From Hermatobates lingyangjiaoensis (Eukaryota; Arthropoda; Insecta; Hemiptera; Hermatobatidae), in NCBI GenBank assembly GCA_026182355.1, contig JAPFBL010000049.1, positions 1,426,001 through 1,490,000 on the forward strand: 64,000 nt of DNA. The letters run 5' to 3'. Below are positions 36,332-47,404 of this stretch, one piece after another. The notes below the pieces were generated by a model. That model was not told the origin of the DNA, made no database searches, and was given only the letters and a program-made list of their open reading frames with translations. Within the stretch, counting starts at the first letter, position 1. Each line of letters opens with the position of its first letter. Both the position numbers and the translations under genes were made by a program.

Positions 36332-36830
36332 AGCCACCCAGCCCTACGTGGATATACGAGTATTACATTACCTGAGCCCTCGAAGTAGGCCCACTTCAAA
36401 ACTTCATTTGTTCACTGCAAAAGCAATCATTTCCTTGGACATCATAACAAGCAAATGATTTCTTCGATTGAACACAATCTAATTTCAATAAAAGAGATCC
36501 AGTCTGACATACTGACGGGTCATAAATTAATAATGAAAACAGTGTAAATAATATGATTATCACGAGTACCTGAAAGCAAGTGCCTGGAATACCTGGAAAT
36601 GAGTCAGTAAAGAATTTGGAAGCGTTTGGAACTACACAATATCCTGGAGTATAAGCATTTTTGCACTATACACTTCAGCTTTCACAGGAGTGGATCTGAC
36701 AAATATATCAAAACGAAAAGAGTAACAGGTGGCAAACCATCTGGGCCCAATTTGGTATGCAAAAACCCATTCCAACTAAGCAATCGAAGTTTAGTAACAA
36801 AACCTTATCTATTATTCTTCTAGGTATTTT
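36332..36830 (+). repeat. Family D repeat, copy 2, right part
   Basis: 36,500-36,740 matches 2,410-2,640: 'catactgacgggtcataaat', 'gcgtttggaact', 'atatcctggagt', 'acttcagctttcacagg'. 36,332-36,500 has no clear partner in copy 1. The ORF at 36,626-36,823 is part of the repeat. Confidence 0.6.
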
Positions 36831-36958
36831 TCATGAACTTGTAAACCCTGGATTCATTTACTATGATTAGTCCTACTTGATGATGCTCTATGCGTGAAGT
36901 CCGGCGGGCATATACAACAACCAGTTCACATGATATTACAATTTTGTACAATATTATT

Positions 36959-36994
36959 AATATATAACATATATATTAATATATGTTATATATT
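36959..36994. repeat. Near-perfect AT palindrome
   Basis: Two 16-bp arms ('aatatataacatatat' and its complement) around a 4-bp loop. It directly precedes the GC-rich block. Confidence 0.85.
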
Positions 36995-37004
36995 GAAAAA
37001 CTTG

Positions 37005-38140
37005 CTCTAACTGCCTCCAGGGGTAGATGTACCTAGTACTGGCGTCCCCGCCGCAGAGGTGGTAATTGTGTAGGCTGCACAGCGCAAGCTAACGGTACAG
37101 GGCAGGCTGCTCCAAGTAGCCCAGATGGATTTGCCATAAAGGTTTTCTTAAAGTGCTTTGGCAGAGCTTGGACCCTTTGGGCAGTACGGGATGGTAGCCT
37201 CTCGCTTTGCGAGTTGAAAAGTTTTTCCAATAGTGTCAAAATGGTAACCTTGTGCAGCAACATTTGTGATGGGTCTTCCAAACTGACACTCATCCGCTCG
37301 CCTAGAGTGCCCCAAGTGGGGCCATGCAGTCTTACCTGTAAGGTTGCATGGCTTAATATCCACATGGTATTTGAACCGGGGCTACATTAGTGCCACTTCC
37401 CGGGGCCATGCAGCTCTGCCATAAGCTGTATTGGCTTCTACACATGAATTTACCTGGGGTAACAAGGGCCACTGACTCTACCTGCAGCTGAGCAGGTGCA
37501 GTAGGACTTTGATCCGGAAACTACCGGACTTTAATCCGAAACTCTTAAAAGAAGTCGGTACTACGGGCGGCGGGGGTCCATGGAGAATTTCTCTCCAGCC
37601 CGCCCTTGAGGTCGGACTCGTAGTGACTGAGTGTTCTCACCCAGGTTAGGTAGACCCTTGTGGTCGCTGCGTGAGGAGCAGTATCTTGTCGGGTGGATGC
37701 ACTGTTATCATCCAGGGGAGCTAGACCCCAACCATTACCAGTAGGAACGGACAACGATTTCAGCTAAGTGGGCTGGAATTCTGGTAGTTGCTTTATCCTT
37801 TTGGCTTTGATGGACTCAGGGTGGGTATGAATGGAACCCCTCTTGAGCTTTATTCTAACGAAAGAGAGAGACAAGATATCCTCTGACATTTAGTCCTTAC
37901 CCACCAGGTGGCGATGGCCTTTAAGAGATTTTAATCTCTATTTATTATCATACATGATACCAAGATTACCCGCAGTGGAACCCAGAGGGGCCAAATGTTA
38001 TCATTGCAACCCCTAATTCCGGGGTAACGGGAACTTTCCTCTTCAGAGGGGACGATCGAATTCTCAGTGATCCTATGGTAGTCCTAAAACTGTAGACGTT
38101 TGTAAGGGTCGGCCAGCCAGTAATACAATACTTCAAGCAA
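37005..38140. other. GC-richer block, probable non-LTR retroelement 5' region
   Basis: About 1.1 kb clearly richer in G and C than anything else here. The wording ('acccgcagtggaacccag', 'aggggccaaatg', 'caccaggtggcgatgg') reminds me of 5' untranslated regions of Jockey-type elements in arthropods, but this is recall, not a search. ORFs of 110, 71 and 69 codons on the minus strand overlap each other in different frames and show no domain. No A-rich tail or target duplication was found. It ends next to a Helitron. Confidence 0.35.
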
Positions 38141-38180
38141 ATCTAATACATTTATAATTTATTTTTTTTTTACTTTACTA

Positions 38181-39181
38181 CTAGAAGAAGTGCCCGTCTT
38201 TGACGGGTATTCTAAAAAAAAAAATAATATGGGGTAATTAAAAATGTTATTACAAAAGTTATAGAATAGAAAAAAAGATATTTATTAGCACAGTGTTAAG
38301 TAAGTGTCTCTGTATACACACTCTATTAGTCTCTGTATTAGCTGTCTGTCCCTCTGGTGCATGGAAGACCAGAGAGCTGGAACTTCAGACTCTTGAGCAT
38401 GCAACATACAGTTGACCTACCGTAAAAAGGTTTTGCCTTGCAACTTACTTACCGTCATTGCAAAACAGACGGGGAAATTGCAACCGTTTGAATTGAAAGG
38501 GACAGTTGCTAGGTATCAATGGTATGCGTGATTGGTGCCCCTACTTTAAGTTTTAAGTCATGAGCAGGCAGTCCAGGGTCAGTCACGGAGTCAAGAAATT
38601 CAAATAGATAATGGACTGCCTCTTCATCACTCTGTTTACTGACTTGTAAGTTCTTTCTTCAGCTTGATATAGTGTAAGAACTTGTTTATTGATTTTCCAG
38701 CCTGCTCATTTGTAGGGGTGAGAATTGCTCGTTCACAAAACCAGTTATTCTGAATAGATGGCAGATCTTGAACTTCGGGAAACACCTTGTCAATTGTCTC
38801 TTGCTGGGAGTTCAAATGTAAATGAAATCGAAATCAACTAACAATACCTACTTGGTATACCTGTATGTTTTCAAAATAAATATATCTGTGAAGTTGTCAA
38901 CGACTGCTTAAAAGTTCATAACTTTGCTTCTACGTTGAATTTTTGAATCCATTCAAAGCATAGTTTTTACGTTAGACATACACAAACCTACTTTCAAAGT
39001 TTTAGTTTGTGATGCCTTATGGTGGCTGATTTACTTTTGACAAAATTTTGAGGACAAACCGACGGAGAGAAATTTTTCTAAGGGTGGATTCGGTTTCTCT
39101 AGTGTATGAAACATAAATATAACTTGAAATGAGTCAGTTCTAAGCAACGTACAGACAAATTCTTTCTTTTATTTATATAGA
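38181..39181 (-). mobile_element. Helitron with canonical ends, 1,001 bp
   Basis: On the minus strand it starts TC in 'TCTATATAAATAAAAG' and ends with the hairpin CCCGTC-aaa-GACGGG, 8 further bases and CTAG. The flanking bases are A before the 5' TC and T after CTAG, the AT target typical of Helitrons, with no target duplication. The internal order ('agacagctaat', 'tatacagag.cac', 'cttctatt..gaggtaacaa') parallels the copy at 4,169-5,551. No Rep/helicase is encoded; it would depend on a partner in trans. Confidence 0.9.
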
Positions 39182-39214
39182 TAATTAATGTGTAGCAATT
39201 GCGAAAAAAACTGA

Positions 39215-39962
39215 TCTCCAGATTTTGACAGAATTACAATTTTGAGATCCCAGGATTCGTTTTATTAAGTTTTTTAGATGACGTCTGTATGTGTGTGGGT
39301 GGGTGGGTGAGTATGCATCTAATGATTGTGGCAACGCTACGGTCCAGAATCTTTGATGAGGTAAGTTGATATTTTACATAAAAATGGTGGTCATAGTGTA
39401 GATGAGGCCCTATTGCTTGAGAGCAATTATGCATGATGGGAAAGTAACTTTTTTTGCTCAAAGCCTGTGAGAGTTCAAAATAAATTGTAAACAAACATTT
39501 TTTTTTCTCCTAAACTACTAAATCTAGAGTTTTTAAAATTTGGCACTATCTTTGTGGTTACAAATGCAATAAACAAAAAATAAATTTAGATTTTTAAAAC
39601 AACAGGAAATATTTTTTTTATAATAAAATATAAACATTTTGACATATAATTCAATCTGAAAGGTTGTGAGAGCGATACAAGCCACACAGTTTAACGGATC
39701 AACATGAAACTATACTAAAAACAGAACGCTATGTCGAGGATGAATTGAGATAATGTTTTATAAAGTTACATTCACCAAAAAGACGTTACAGTACGGTTTC
39801 TATTTTGAGAAAATGTTTTTTGACGCTAATCGGCTCATTAAAAAAACATGAACTTTTTTTCAAAAATGAAAGAAAACATTACTAATTTATATCAAAAATT
39901 CAAGTAATTTCAATTACGGCAAAGAGCAATAACGCAATAAAAACTGATTGTTTATCCTAGAC
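39215..39962 (-). repeat. Family E fragment, inverted, cut by the hAT
   Basis: The minus strand gives the 3' half of family E: 'gatgacgtctgtatg', the TGGG tract, 'gatattttacataaaaatgg', 'gcaattatgcatgatggg', 'gagcgatacaagcc', 'aagagcaataacgc'. It stops at 'tttatcctagac', which is intact family E sequence (compare 'gtctaggataaac' at 17,711). The hAT begins there. Confidence 0.7.
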
Positions 39963-40174
39963 CTGGGCTCTCCAAACTATGGCCAGCGGGCCACATCTGG
40001 ACCGCCAAACAAATCCATGTGTGGTGTCCTTGAAAAAAATATTTATCATACGACGGACAAACTAATTTGAATCTTAATTATTCAAAACTGGGGCTGCTGA
40101 CTGGTGGCGCTTAGCCCGAGTCAGTTTCCCTCTCGCGTGATATTGTGACGCACACATACTAGTACTGGTAAGTA

Positions 40175-40884
40175 CAGTAATCCCTCGATAGTTCGCGGGT
40201 TCAGTGATTCGCAGGGTCCTGAAATGTTCAATTAAAAATTAAAAAGTATAAACAAATATTCACCTGTAATTGCAGTAACAAATAAAAAAAAAATGCAGCT
40301 CACAATGAAAAAGTACGGTAGTTGGTATCAAAGAAGAAAATATACAGGATTCTTCTTGTATGATCGAGAAAGATATCAAACAAGCAGTGACTTGCTGGGT
40401 CAAAATATATTCTGCAATTAAATTAAAGGCTAATAAAAGCTATAAAAAAATATTTAATAAAGATTAAAAATCAATGAAAAGAATTAAAACATAATCAATT
40501 GTAACAAGAGAATAATAAAAATATCAAAAAATAGGCCTTTTCATCTATAAATTAAAATAAAGGATAGTTACAAATTTTTTTGTTTTATTTACTTGCATTA
40601 TTATTTACTGTACAATACATTAAGGGTATAATTCCCTCTCGCTTTCTCTCTTATAGTCGGTAAAGACGTACTCTTTTTTATTAATTATTTCTTATTTTTT
40701 TCTTTTGTTTTTCATTTTTATTTACAACACAGTACAGTATTCAGTCAGGATTCTCTCTCTGTTGGAAAGGTCGTTGTTTGAGCTTTAGAGGCTTTTATAA
40801 AGGCGCGTCCATTATTCGCGGATTTTCGCTTTTCGTGGTGTCTTCGGTCCCCATTATCCGAGAAAAGTGAGGGTTTTTTTACTG
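40175..40884 (+). mobile_element. pogo/Tigger-like MITE, 710 bp, nested
   Basis: The left terminus is CAGTAATCCCTCGATAG, followed by 'ttcgcgggttc'. The right terminus, read inward, is CAGTAAAAAAACCCTCAC, followed by the reverse of 'cattatccgag'. TA flanks both ends (40,173-40,174 and 40,885-40,886), the Tc1/mariner-pogo target. The interior also has 'cattattcgcggattttcgc'. No transposase frame is present. It lies wholly inside the hAT and therefore inserted later. Confidence 0.88.
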
Positions 40885-41125
40885 TACTGTATGTACTGTG
40901 CATTACCACCAATCAGTTGTGTATAACTATACATTGAGCACAGTCTGCATTCTCAACAAGCTGATATTGTCAAGCTACGACTCATGTAAATTAGTATGTA
41001 CCCGACGTACAGATAGTTCTGAACTCTATAATTCACCGTAGTTTGACATTATCTCCTTTTGAAGTTCTCCTTGGAACAAAAATGAAGTATCACGAGTTAA
41101 GTTTAGAACTTTAATCAAAGTTATT

Positions 41126-41433
41126 GATCTCCAGGCAGATGACAGACAGAAACATAAGTATAGAGAAGGAAATCTGATTGAGTTTTGTAAATCCCTGCAG
41201 CAAGATCAGTTTCCAAATTTGCTTGTAGTTTTCTGTACATTTTTGTGGACATTCAACATACAAAATACTTGCGTGAACAAATATTTTCCAAAACGAAATA
41301 TGTAAAATCTAACTATCGAGCAAATTTGTCTGATGATCACTTGAAATCAATTCTTACAATTGGCTCATCTAATCTGGAATCTGATTTTAATGAAGTCTTG
41401 AAGTCAAAACGACAGTATCATTCGTCACACTAA
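41126..41433 (+). pseudogene. hAT transposase C-terminal remnant
   Basis: The frame from 41,126 gives DRQKHKYREGNLIEFCKSL and FPNLLV. After a frameshift near 41,270 the next frame gives EQIFSKTKYVKSNYR, then LSDDHLKSILTIGSSNLESD. This order is the hAT dimerisation region (C-E-x-x-FS..KxxKSxxR..L.DxHL) of ZBED5/GTF2IRD2-like transposases. The catalytic and zinc-finger parts are absent. The frameshift and stops show it is inactive. Confidence 0.8.
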
Positions 41434-41640
41434 TTTGGTTGCATAAAACTAAAGGCAGGAATCTGTTTAGTTTACCCTGATTTTTTCCAACAAGATGTGC
41501 ATTAATTTTTTCATGATTGTACTCTAATATTTGAGGAAATTGAATTACTGGCACTGATTTCTTTTTATTCTTTCGGCCCGCATATATGTGGGAAGTATAT
41601 AATGTAGCGCTTACATTGAAATGTTTTGAGACCCCTGTCC

Positions 41641-41823
41641 TAGACTACATTGAAAACGGAAATAAACTAAATCGGAAGAAATTGGATCCAGTCCGTATTG
41701 GCCCATTTAATGTGATGCAGCGCCCATAATATAGTTTTTACGAAGTTGCATCCAATAAGAAAAAATTTAACACTAATCTTTTTCATTGTAGGAAATTGTC
41801 ACCTTTCCCTTCTGGAAAATGAC
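41641..41823 (+). pseudogene. Gypsy-type pol end (integrase C-terminus)
   Basis: The frame reads YIENGNKLNRKKLDPVRIGPFNVMQRP, then one in-frame TAA, then SFYEVASNKKKFN and FHCRKLSPF before TGA at 41,820-41,822. The 'GPF' with upstream basic residues corresponds to the GPY/F module at the end of Ty3/Gypsy integrase. Only this tail remains, immediately before an LTR-like sequence. Confidence 0.75.
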
Positions 41824-42016
41824 TGTTGAGGGTGTGGTGTAAGCTGGCAACACTGGCTGTCAACTAATATTAGAGTAACCTTTTTGATATTGACTTATTG
41901 TTTAATTCTTTTGTGATTATTATTATCTATTCTTTATTGTTCTTAATTCGGAGTGTTAACGTGTAATTTAATTTTTGTTTATAGAATAAAATCGAGTTTT
42001 TGTTTTCAATGTTACA
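41824..42016 (+). mobile_element. Gypsy 3' LTR-like segment
   Basis: Starts TGTTGAGGGTGTGG just after the pol stop and ends TTACA, with an 'aataaa' signal at about 41,984. Length 193 bp. The position and the TG...CA ends fit a 3' LTR. No matching 5' LTR was found in this window. Confidence 0.6.
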
Positions 42017-42026
42017 CATATTTGGA

Positions 42027-42120
42027 CATATCAATGATCAAACCACAATATGAAATGGGAAAACAAGTAATCTTTCAACTGTAACAAGCGGTCTTCGTCA
42101 GAGTCAAAAACCCAACTGAA
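42027..42120 (+). repeat. Family R, single arm
   Basis: 'caatgatcaaaccacaatat', 'gaaatgggaaaacaag', a 12-base deletion where other arms have 'actaagat', then 'ctgtaacaagcggtcttcg' and 'agagtcaaaaaccc'. It abuts the Gypsy LTR end within about 10 bp. Confidence 0.75.
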
Positions 42121-43265
42121 ACACGATATATTTTGACATACATGTGACTAATTATGGAAAACATAGTTTACGAAATAGTAAAATGAAATGTCTTTTTATA
42201 AATCAAATTTTATCTGAAGACTTCCCATTTGATTGTCCTCAATGGTAGTAAATACATAAAAGCGTATGCAGAATTTTGTGCCAATAACTACACTTTCACG
42301 TTACACAATATTTTTTATAATAAGAAACATTGATTTAAAATGAAATAAAATTCCCATAGACATAGATCAAAAGTATAATATAATCAAATATCAAAGGTTA
42401 GTAATAATTCATCAATTCAATTTTTTTTTTTCATTGATATTTGATATTACAAAATCAGTACTCATTTCACATCATACCAATTCTATTATGTACAATAAAA
42501 TAGAACAAGAAATGAAAAACATATACTTCAAAGGATGTAATTTTGTAATATGGAATTTGTATAATGTAACAGTTATGATAATTTGGCAAAATTTGCACTA
42601 GGTTATGAAAAGAAATGTTCTAAGGGGCATGTCTTGGCCGGTGGGAAATGTCATCATAGCTTAGTTGTGGAGATTTAAGACCTGTAACAATGATGAGCCT
42701 TTGTTTTAAAATGCGACTGATGATGTCATAATAATAATTGATCAAGTAGTATATATAGAGTAGCAGTAAATATAGAGGTAAATTATAAATATTTAATATT
42801 AAACATTATATTTAACAATTACATGATCGTAAATCTAACCATTAAATAGTAATTAAATTACAAACTATTACACCGTCAGTAAAAACATCAATATGCAATC
42901 TCATTGCACGGTAATGAATTACATAAGAAGATTATTACTACCCAACTCATCAAATGTCAGTTAAATTAATAACTATTACATAACCAGTAAATTAATCATT
43001 ATGTTACCCCTTAGCATGGAAAGTATATAGCGACATATTACATCTTTGGTTACCTTCCTATATCAGCAAGATTCTATAAGTCCAGCATTCTAATTAAACT
43101 TTTCCTAGTGAAAAGTACTTTTAAAATTCAGTAAGTCTATTAAAATCAGCCTTTTGTCTTGTGGAATAGTCCTCATGAAGTAAACAAAATGTTTTCATCC
43201 TCTCAGGTTTGATCAAGTGCAAACAACTAGTATGAAGAGGACACTTTTAAGACCCCACAGTCATT
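42121..43265. other. No gene recognised
   Basis: AT-rich, with imperfect repeats of 'attacataa..taat' around 42,780-43,000. Nothing coding is supported. Confidence 0.4.
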
Positions 43266-43269
43266 ATAA

Positions 43270-43866
43270 ATGCAACTATACATAACATGTTGCATCATCA
43301 TGTATATCAATATTTTGCTAGTAATTGTGTACTATGCTGATAATGACTTAGTGGTCAATAAATTGGGCAAAGTTACAAAAAATTTAGTCGAAACAATAAA
43401 AGTGCTTTATCTAAACAGAAAATCATTCATTGTTTGGCGTAAAAACAAATTTTTTACATTTTTTACATGTTTAAAACAATATGCATATGATAATACTCTT
43501 TATTTTTTTAGGATATGTTTTAAGTTTGTGGATATTCAAGGAAGTGTTTCCATCCTATCCTCTTCTTCTTTCACATACACTATCTTTCCCAAAAAATTCC
43601 GCCTATCCTACAAACATTCCGCTGAGCACAGGAACCCCTTTTCAAACAGATACTTACACCTCAGGAAAGGTAATTGCTCATTTGTTTGCGCAAAGAATTG
43701 TAAACGCCAATATTGCCTGACCTGGCTTCTTCTTACCCTCCTTATCATTTCACTCCACCTTCCTGTGGAGGGCAAAAAAAAAAACTATCGACGCAAAATG
43801 ATAATCCATTCTACATCACAAATCTATCCTGAACCGTTTATTTATTTTCCCAAACGTGGAAAGTAA
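43270..43866 (+). CDS. Unassigned ORF, 198 codons, doubtful
   Basis: This is one of the longest uninterrupted frames in the window. The region 43,500-43,866 is less AT-biased than its flanks. The C-terminal part has a hydrophobic run (LTWLLLTLLIISLHL) followed by PVEGKKKNYRRK, resembling a signal sequence before a short basic peptide, which might start at an exon boundary near 43,690. In another frame, 43,511-43,670 reads like an exon (acceptor 'atttttttag', donor 'ggaaaG|GTAATT') with a P/S/T-rich product. I recognise no family. It may be an exon of an unplaced gene, a decayed element or chance. Confidence 0.22.
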   Translation: MQLYITCCIIMYINILLVIVYYADNDLVVNKLGKVTKNLVETIKVLYLNRKSFIVWRKNKFFTFFTCLKQYAYDNTLYFFRICFKFVDIQGSVSILSSSSFTYTIFPKKFRLSYKHSAEHRNPFSNRYLHLRKGNCSFVCAKNCKRQYCLTWLLLTLLIISLHLPVEGKKKNYRRKMIIHSTSQIYPEPFIYFPKRGK

Positions 43867-43869
43867 ACT

Positions 43870-44400
43870 TCATGGAAGGTGTTTTTCAAACCCAAATCTT
43901 GTAATACGGCATACCGTGAAGTGATGGGTGAGATACCAAATACTGAATGAGATTCGTAATTCGGAAAGAGTATTGAATTCAAGGGTGATGATTTTCAAAA
44001 TAAATAAGCACATTTGCTACGATTAAATTATCTTAATTATATCAAAATTAAATTAATTTTGTGATTCCCTTTTAAAAAAACTCGCAATGTGGACTACATC
44101 TGATACCAGTATCTGAAGAACCCTCATAACATTTACTGCTTTGTTATCTCTAAGTGTAATATATGCAAATGGTAGATATTTTAAACATAATCTTAAAAAG
44201 TTCCAAGCGGAAATCAACCTTGTACGATAGACTAGGTTTTCAACAGGTGTACTGAGAAGGTATATGTTGTAAGGTACTTCAGATTTTCTGTAGCAACATT
44301 ATAAACACTCAGGCACTACCAACAATATTTTCGGAAAAAAACTATCATACTATTCCTTCACTTTACTGGATAAAAATTTCTTAGTATTTCGTGATAACTT
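43870..44400. other. No gene recognised
   Basis: AT-rich spacer. Nothing resolved. Confidence 0.4.
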
Positions 44401-44402
44401 AC

Positions 44403-44467
44403 TGCAAAAGAAATTATTGAGTTTTCTTCTTTTGCAGCATCCCTAGTCTCACCAGTACTCCCCGTAT
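44403..44467 (-). CDS. Candidate coding exon of the minus-strand RRM gene
   Basis: 65 nt bounded by a good acceptor (tttcctacAG, reading from 44,478) and a good donor (GCA|GTAAGTT at 44,403/44,402). Only one phase is open: it gives T-G-S-T-G-E-T-R-D-A-A-K-E-E-N-S-I-I-S-F-A, an acidic/polar linker. Entry phase 1, exit phase 0. The RRM exon upstream leaves in phase 2, so at least one exon of suitable length would have to lie between them (44.5-53.2 kb); I did not find it. It could be a chance exon or belong to another transcript. Confidence 0.35.
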
Positions 44468-44469
44468 CT

Positions 44470-47390
44470 GTAGGAAATAAAAAACAACAACAAATTATTT
44501 AAAAAAGTCAGTTGAGTAGAAAATAAAATGTAATTAAACCAAATATCTATTACTTTTCTATTATTAGCTTAGTGTTAGTTGTTTTCTTACAATCTAAATG
44601 AAGCATTTCATTTCAATTAATAGTAATTTTATTTAAGCTAGCAATATTTCAACATCAATTTTAAAATTTAGAAAAAAATGCTATTACATTTTTAAGCATT
44701 AAAATACACTCCAGGGATTGGCTACATGGAAGAAAGTCGTTCATAGAACGTTGTTTTAAGTAAAAGGTGCCTGAAAGTGCAAACAGTAATGTGAAGTTTT
44801 TCAAACAGTAGTCCACCAATCACTTCAAAGTGGGTAAGTACTTCTCTAACCATAAATAGAAAATTTTTTTGAGTTTCTTTTATGAGGAGATGGGTTAACG
44901 TGTCGTTCAATTACATTAATGGTTCAGCTACATTATTTATTATGTATTTTTTGACGTGTTTCCCCAATTATGTGGGTTTTTCTCATATACAAATATTATT
45001 AATTAACAGTTTCATTATATTGATAATAATGTAGATAACATTAATAATAATACTTTTTCGTGTTTTATTGATATTTTTCAGTATAATTATTGATTGATAA
45101 AACTATTTATCAAATTTATTTGTTTTTCCATAAATTATAAAAAAACATTAAAAAAAAACACTGTTGCAAGGGTATTTTTTTTGAAAATCTACTCTCCTTC
45201 CCTATAGAACACCTGCAATTCATATATATGTCCACATTATCCAAAATAATAGGGTTCTACGTTAACTGCCTTAGTGAACGTAAAACCATATTATTTTATA
45301 TTACATTATTTGTTATGTATTTTTTGATATGGTTTTTAGAAATGAATATTAAACAAGAAAGCAAATCAGGTTATACAAAAATATGAAGTCATTATATTAC
45401 TTATTGCTTAAGTTACCTAAAAACACACACAGTCCGTTAGATATGTAAGGCTAAGGTACTCATAGAACTTTGACAAAGAGTCAGTACAAAACAGTAAATT
45501 TGTTTCATGACTATTTATTAAATATGGTGCTGGTAATCTCAACAATTTTATGGCATACTAGATCTTTTAAATATCAAAACCTTTGGAGTATCTAATATCT
45601 ATTTAAACACAGCATTGCCTAACCCTATCCATCAGAGGTATTTAAGAAAAGATGGACAAAGGTAAAGTCTACTCGAACTGACCCATTTGATACTACTGTC
45701 ATGGAAACCTTATAATGTACTAATAAATAACTCAAACTAAAATAGTAAAAACTTTTTTAAACACTACGACAGTCAACCATGTGGCTACTATTATCTACAA
45801 ATCTTGAAATTATTATACCAGGACAAAATTTGGCAACAATTATTTAAATTAAAATTTTAATTTTTACTTTCATATCTATGTAACTGAATAGATAAGCATA
45901 ACGTCTAACATATACTAGGTCAATGCTCAATGACTGAAAGATCAAGAAACGAAATTATGAATACTCAGTTAACATTTTACAACCCAAGTTTTCTCTATTT
46001 AAAAATATTAACGTTGCAGAAAAGAATACAGCACACTCCTGGAAAAGAGTAGCACACAACTGCGTGTGTCAAGATGTTATTTTTTTACCCAAGTTATATT
46101 CGCTTTAATAATTTCACCTCTATAAATCAAATGATACTAATTTAGTCATTATAATATTTGTGTACATTTTTTGGACAAAAATAGTCTTTAAATTATTTAT
46201 TAATATAAATAAATTAAAATAAAATAAATGCATTCAAACTTAAAAAGAAAGAAGTGATGAGACATAGTTGTCCTGTTTTAGAATAAAACATATTAAAGTT
46301 TCCTTTAATATGATTTGAAATTCAGGGCCTTTTTATTAAAAAATATAAACGTTGCGATGCCATTAAAACAAAATTTAATCTTGCCTAATATCTGGAGGTG
46401 CAAAAAATTATTTTGTAGTCAAATTTTTTCAACGCAATTCATTTAATACGTAAATTGAATTTAATAAATTCATTTAAATAAATAGCGTGCAATCAAAGTT
46501 TGGTTCAAATAAATTTTATCTATTTTCATATAAATGCCGTGTGTTTTTTATAATAATCTGAACTGGAATAAAGGATTAAAAAATAAATTGATTCCACGCT
46601 TTATATGTATTATATTTAACCAACATATGATTGCATTGTTGTACTACAGTAATATTTACAGATCTTTAACTGGATATTCTTAAGGATGTAACTTTGATTA
46701 TATATTAAATATAAGACCTTATATTTTTGTGAGAAAGTTGACTTAAAGTGAAATTTCTATAATTCTTATATTTTTAATCTTGATATAGACAAATTTTGGT
46801 AACAGTCCTTCCTGTAAGCACATTATTATAAATTCGACCACAATATCATAAACTTGCTTCTTGTTAAGTTTTTCTGTTTTCCTGAATATCGTTTTTGCTA
46901 TTGCATCTAAACTAAGTAAAACCCTTTCCTAGAGCTATCTTTGGGACGAGGCTGATTTTCAAATTTTATTTTTCCTTTTATACAGGCAAAGTAGAGTGAG
47001 TTAGGAGGATTAAAGTTGTTTTACCTTTCATTACTTGGGCCGGATCTACTTGGCCTTATGTTGATCCAAATAATTTTAAAAGTTCAACTATTTGCTATTG
47101 TACATTGATATGTGATTTTATTTTTTGTATGCACACTTTTTTATTTTAATTTTTTTTCAAAATATTTTGGTATTTAACTTTACCTTTGATTTTATGCCTG
47201 TGATGATCTCTTTTATTTTGTATTATTTTATTAGTATGTTATTGTAGTATGTTATTTATTTGTGATGCTACAGCAAAAACGTAATTCAGGGAGACAGAGA
47301 AACGTAACAAGAAGCAAGTTTCTACAAATTATGGTTTAATAATAATATATATTATATGTTGCAGCAGCTTCTGAATTGACTATTTTTAGG
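44470..47390. other. No gene recognised
   Basis: Nearly 3 kb of very AT-rich DNA. 'attatttattatgtattttt' near 44,933 recurs with changes at 45,306. No other structure could be supported. Confidence 0.45.
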
Positions 47391-47404
47391 GTCACCTTCT
47401 AAAT

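Larger units (their letters stand above)
39963..41637 (+). mobile_element. hAT element, 1,675 bp, with 8-bp duplications
   Basis: Left end CTGGGCTCTCCAAA and right end, read inward, CAGGGGTCTCAAAA form the TIR. The identical octamer TCCTAGAC stands immediately outside both ends (39,955-39,962 and 41,638-41,645). Internal 'ggccagcgggcc' near the left and 'cggcccgc' near the right are subterminal motifs common in hAT elements of this type. A C-terminal transposase remnant lies at 41,126-41,433 and a pogo-like insertion at 40,175-40,884. Without that insertion the element is about 965 bp, so it was already deleted for most of its transposase. Confidence 0.92.

Noticed and set aside
37033..37754. 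Minus-strand ORFs of 110, 71 and 69 codons in the GC-richer block
   Set aside because: They overlap in different frames, carry no domain, and are expected where stop codons are rarer because of composition.
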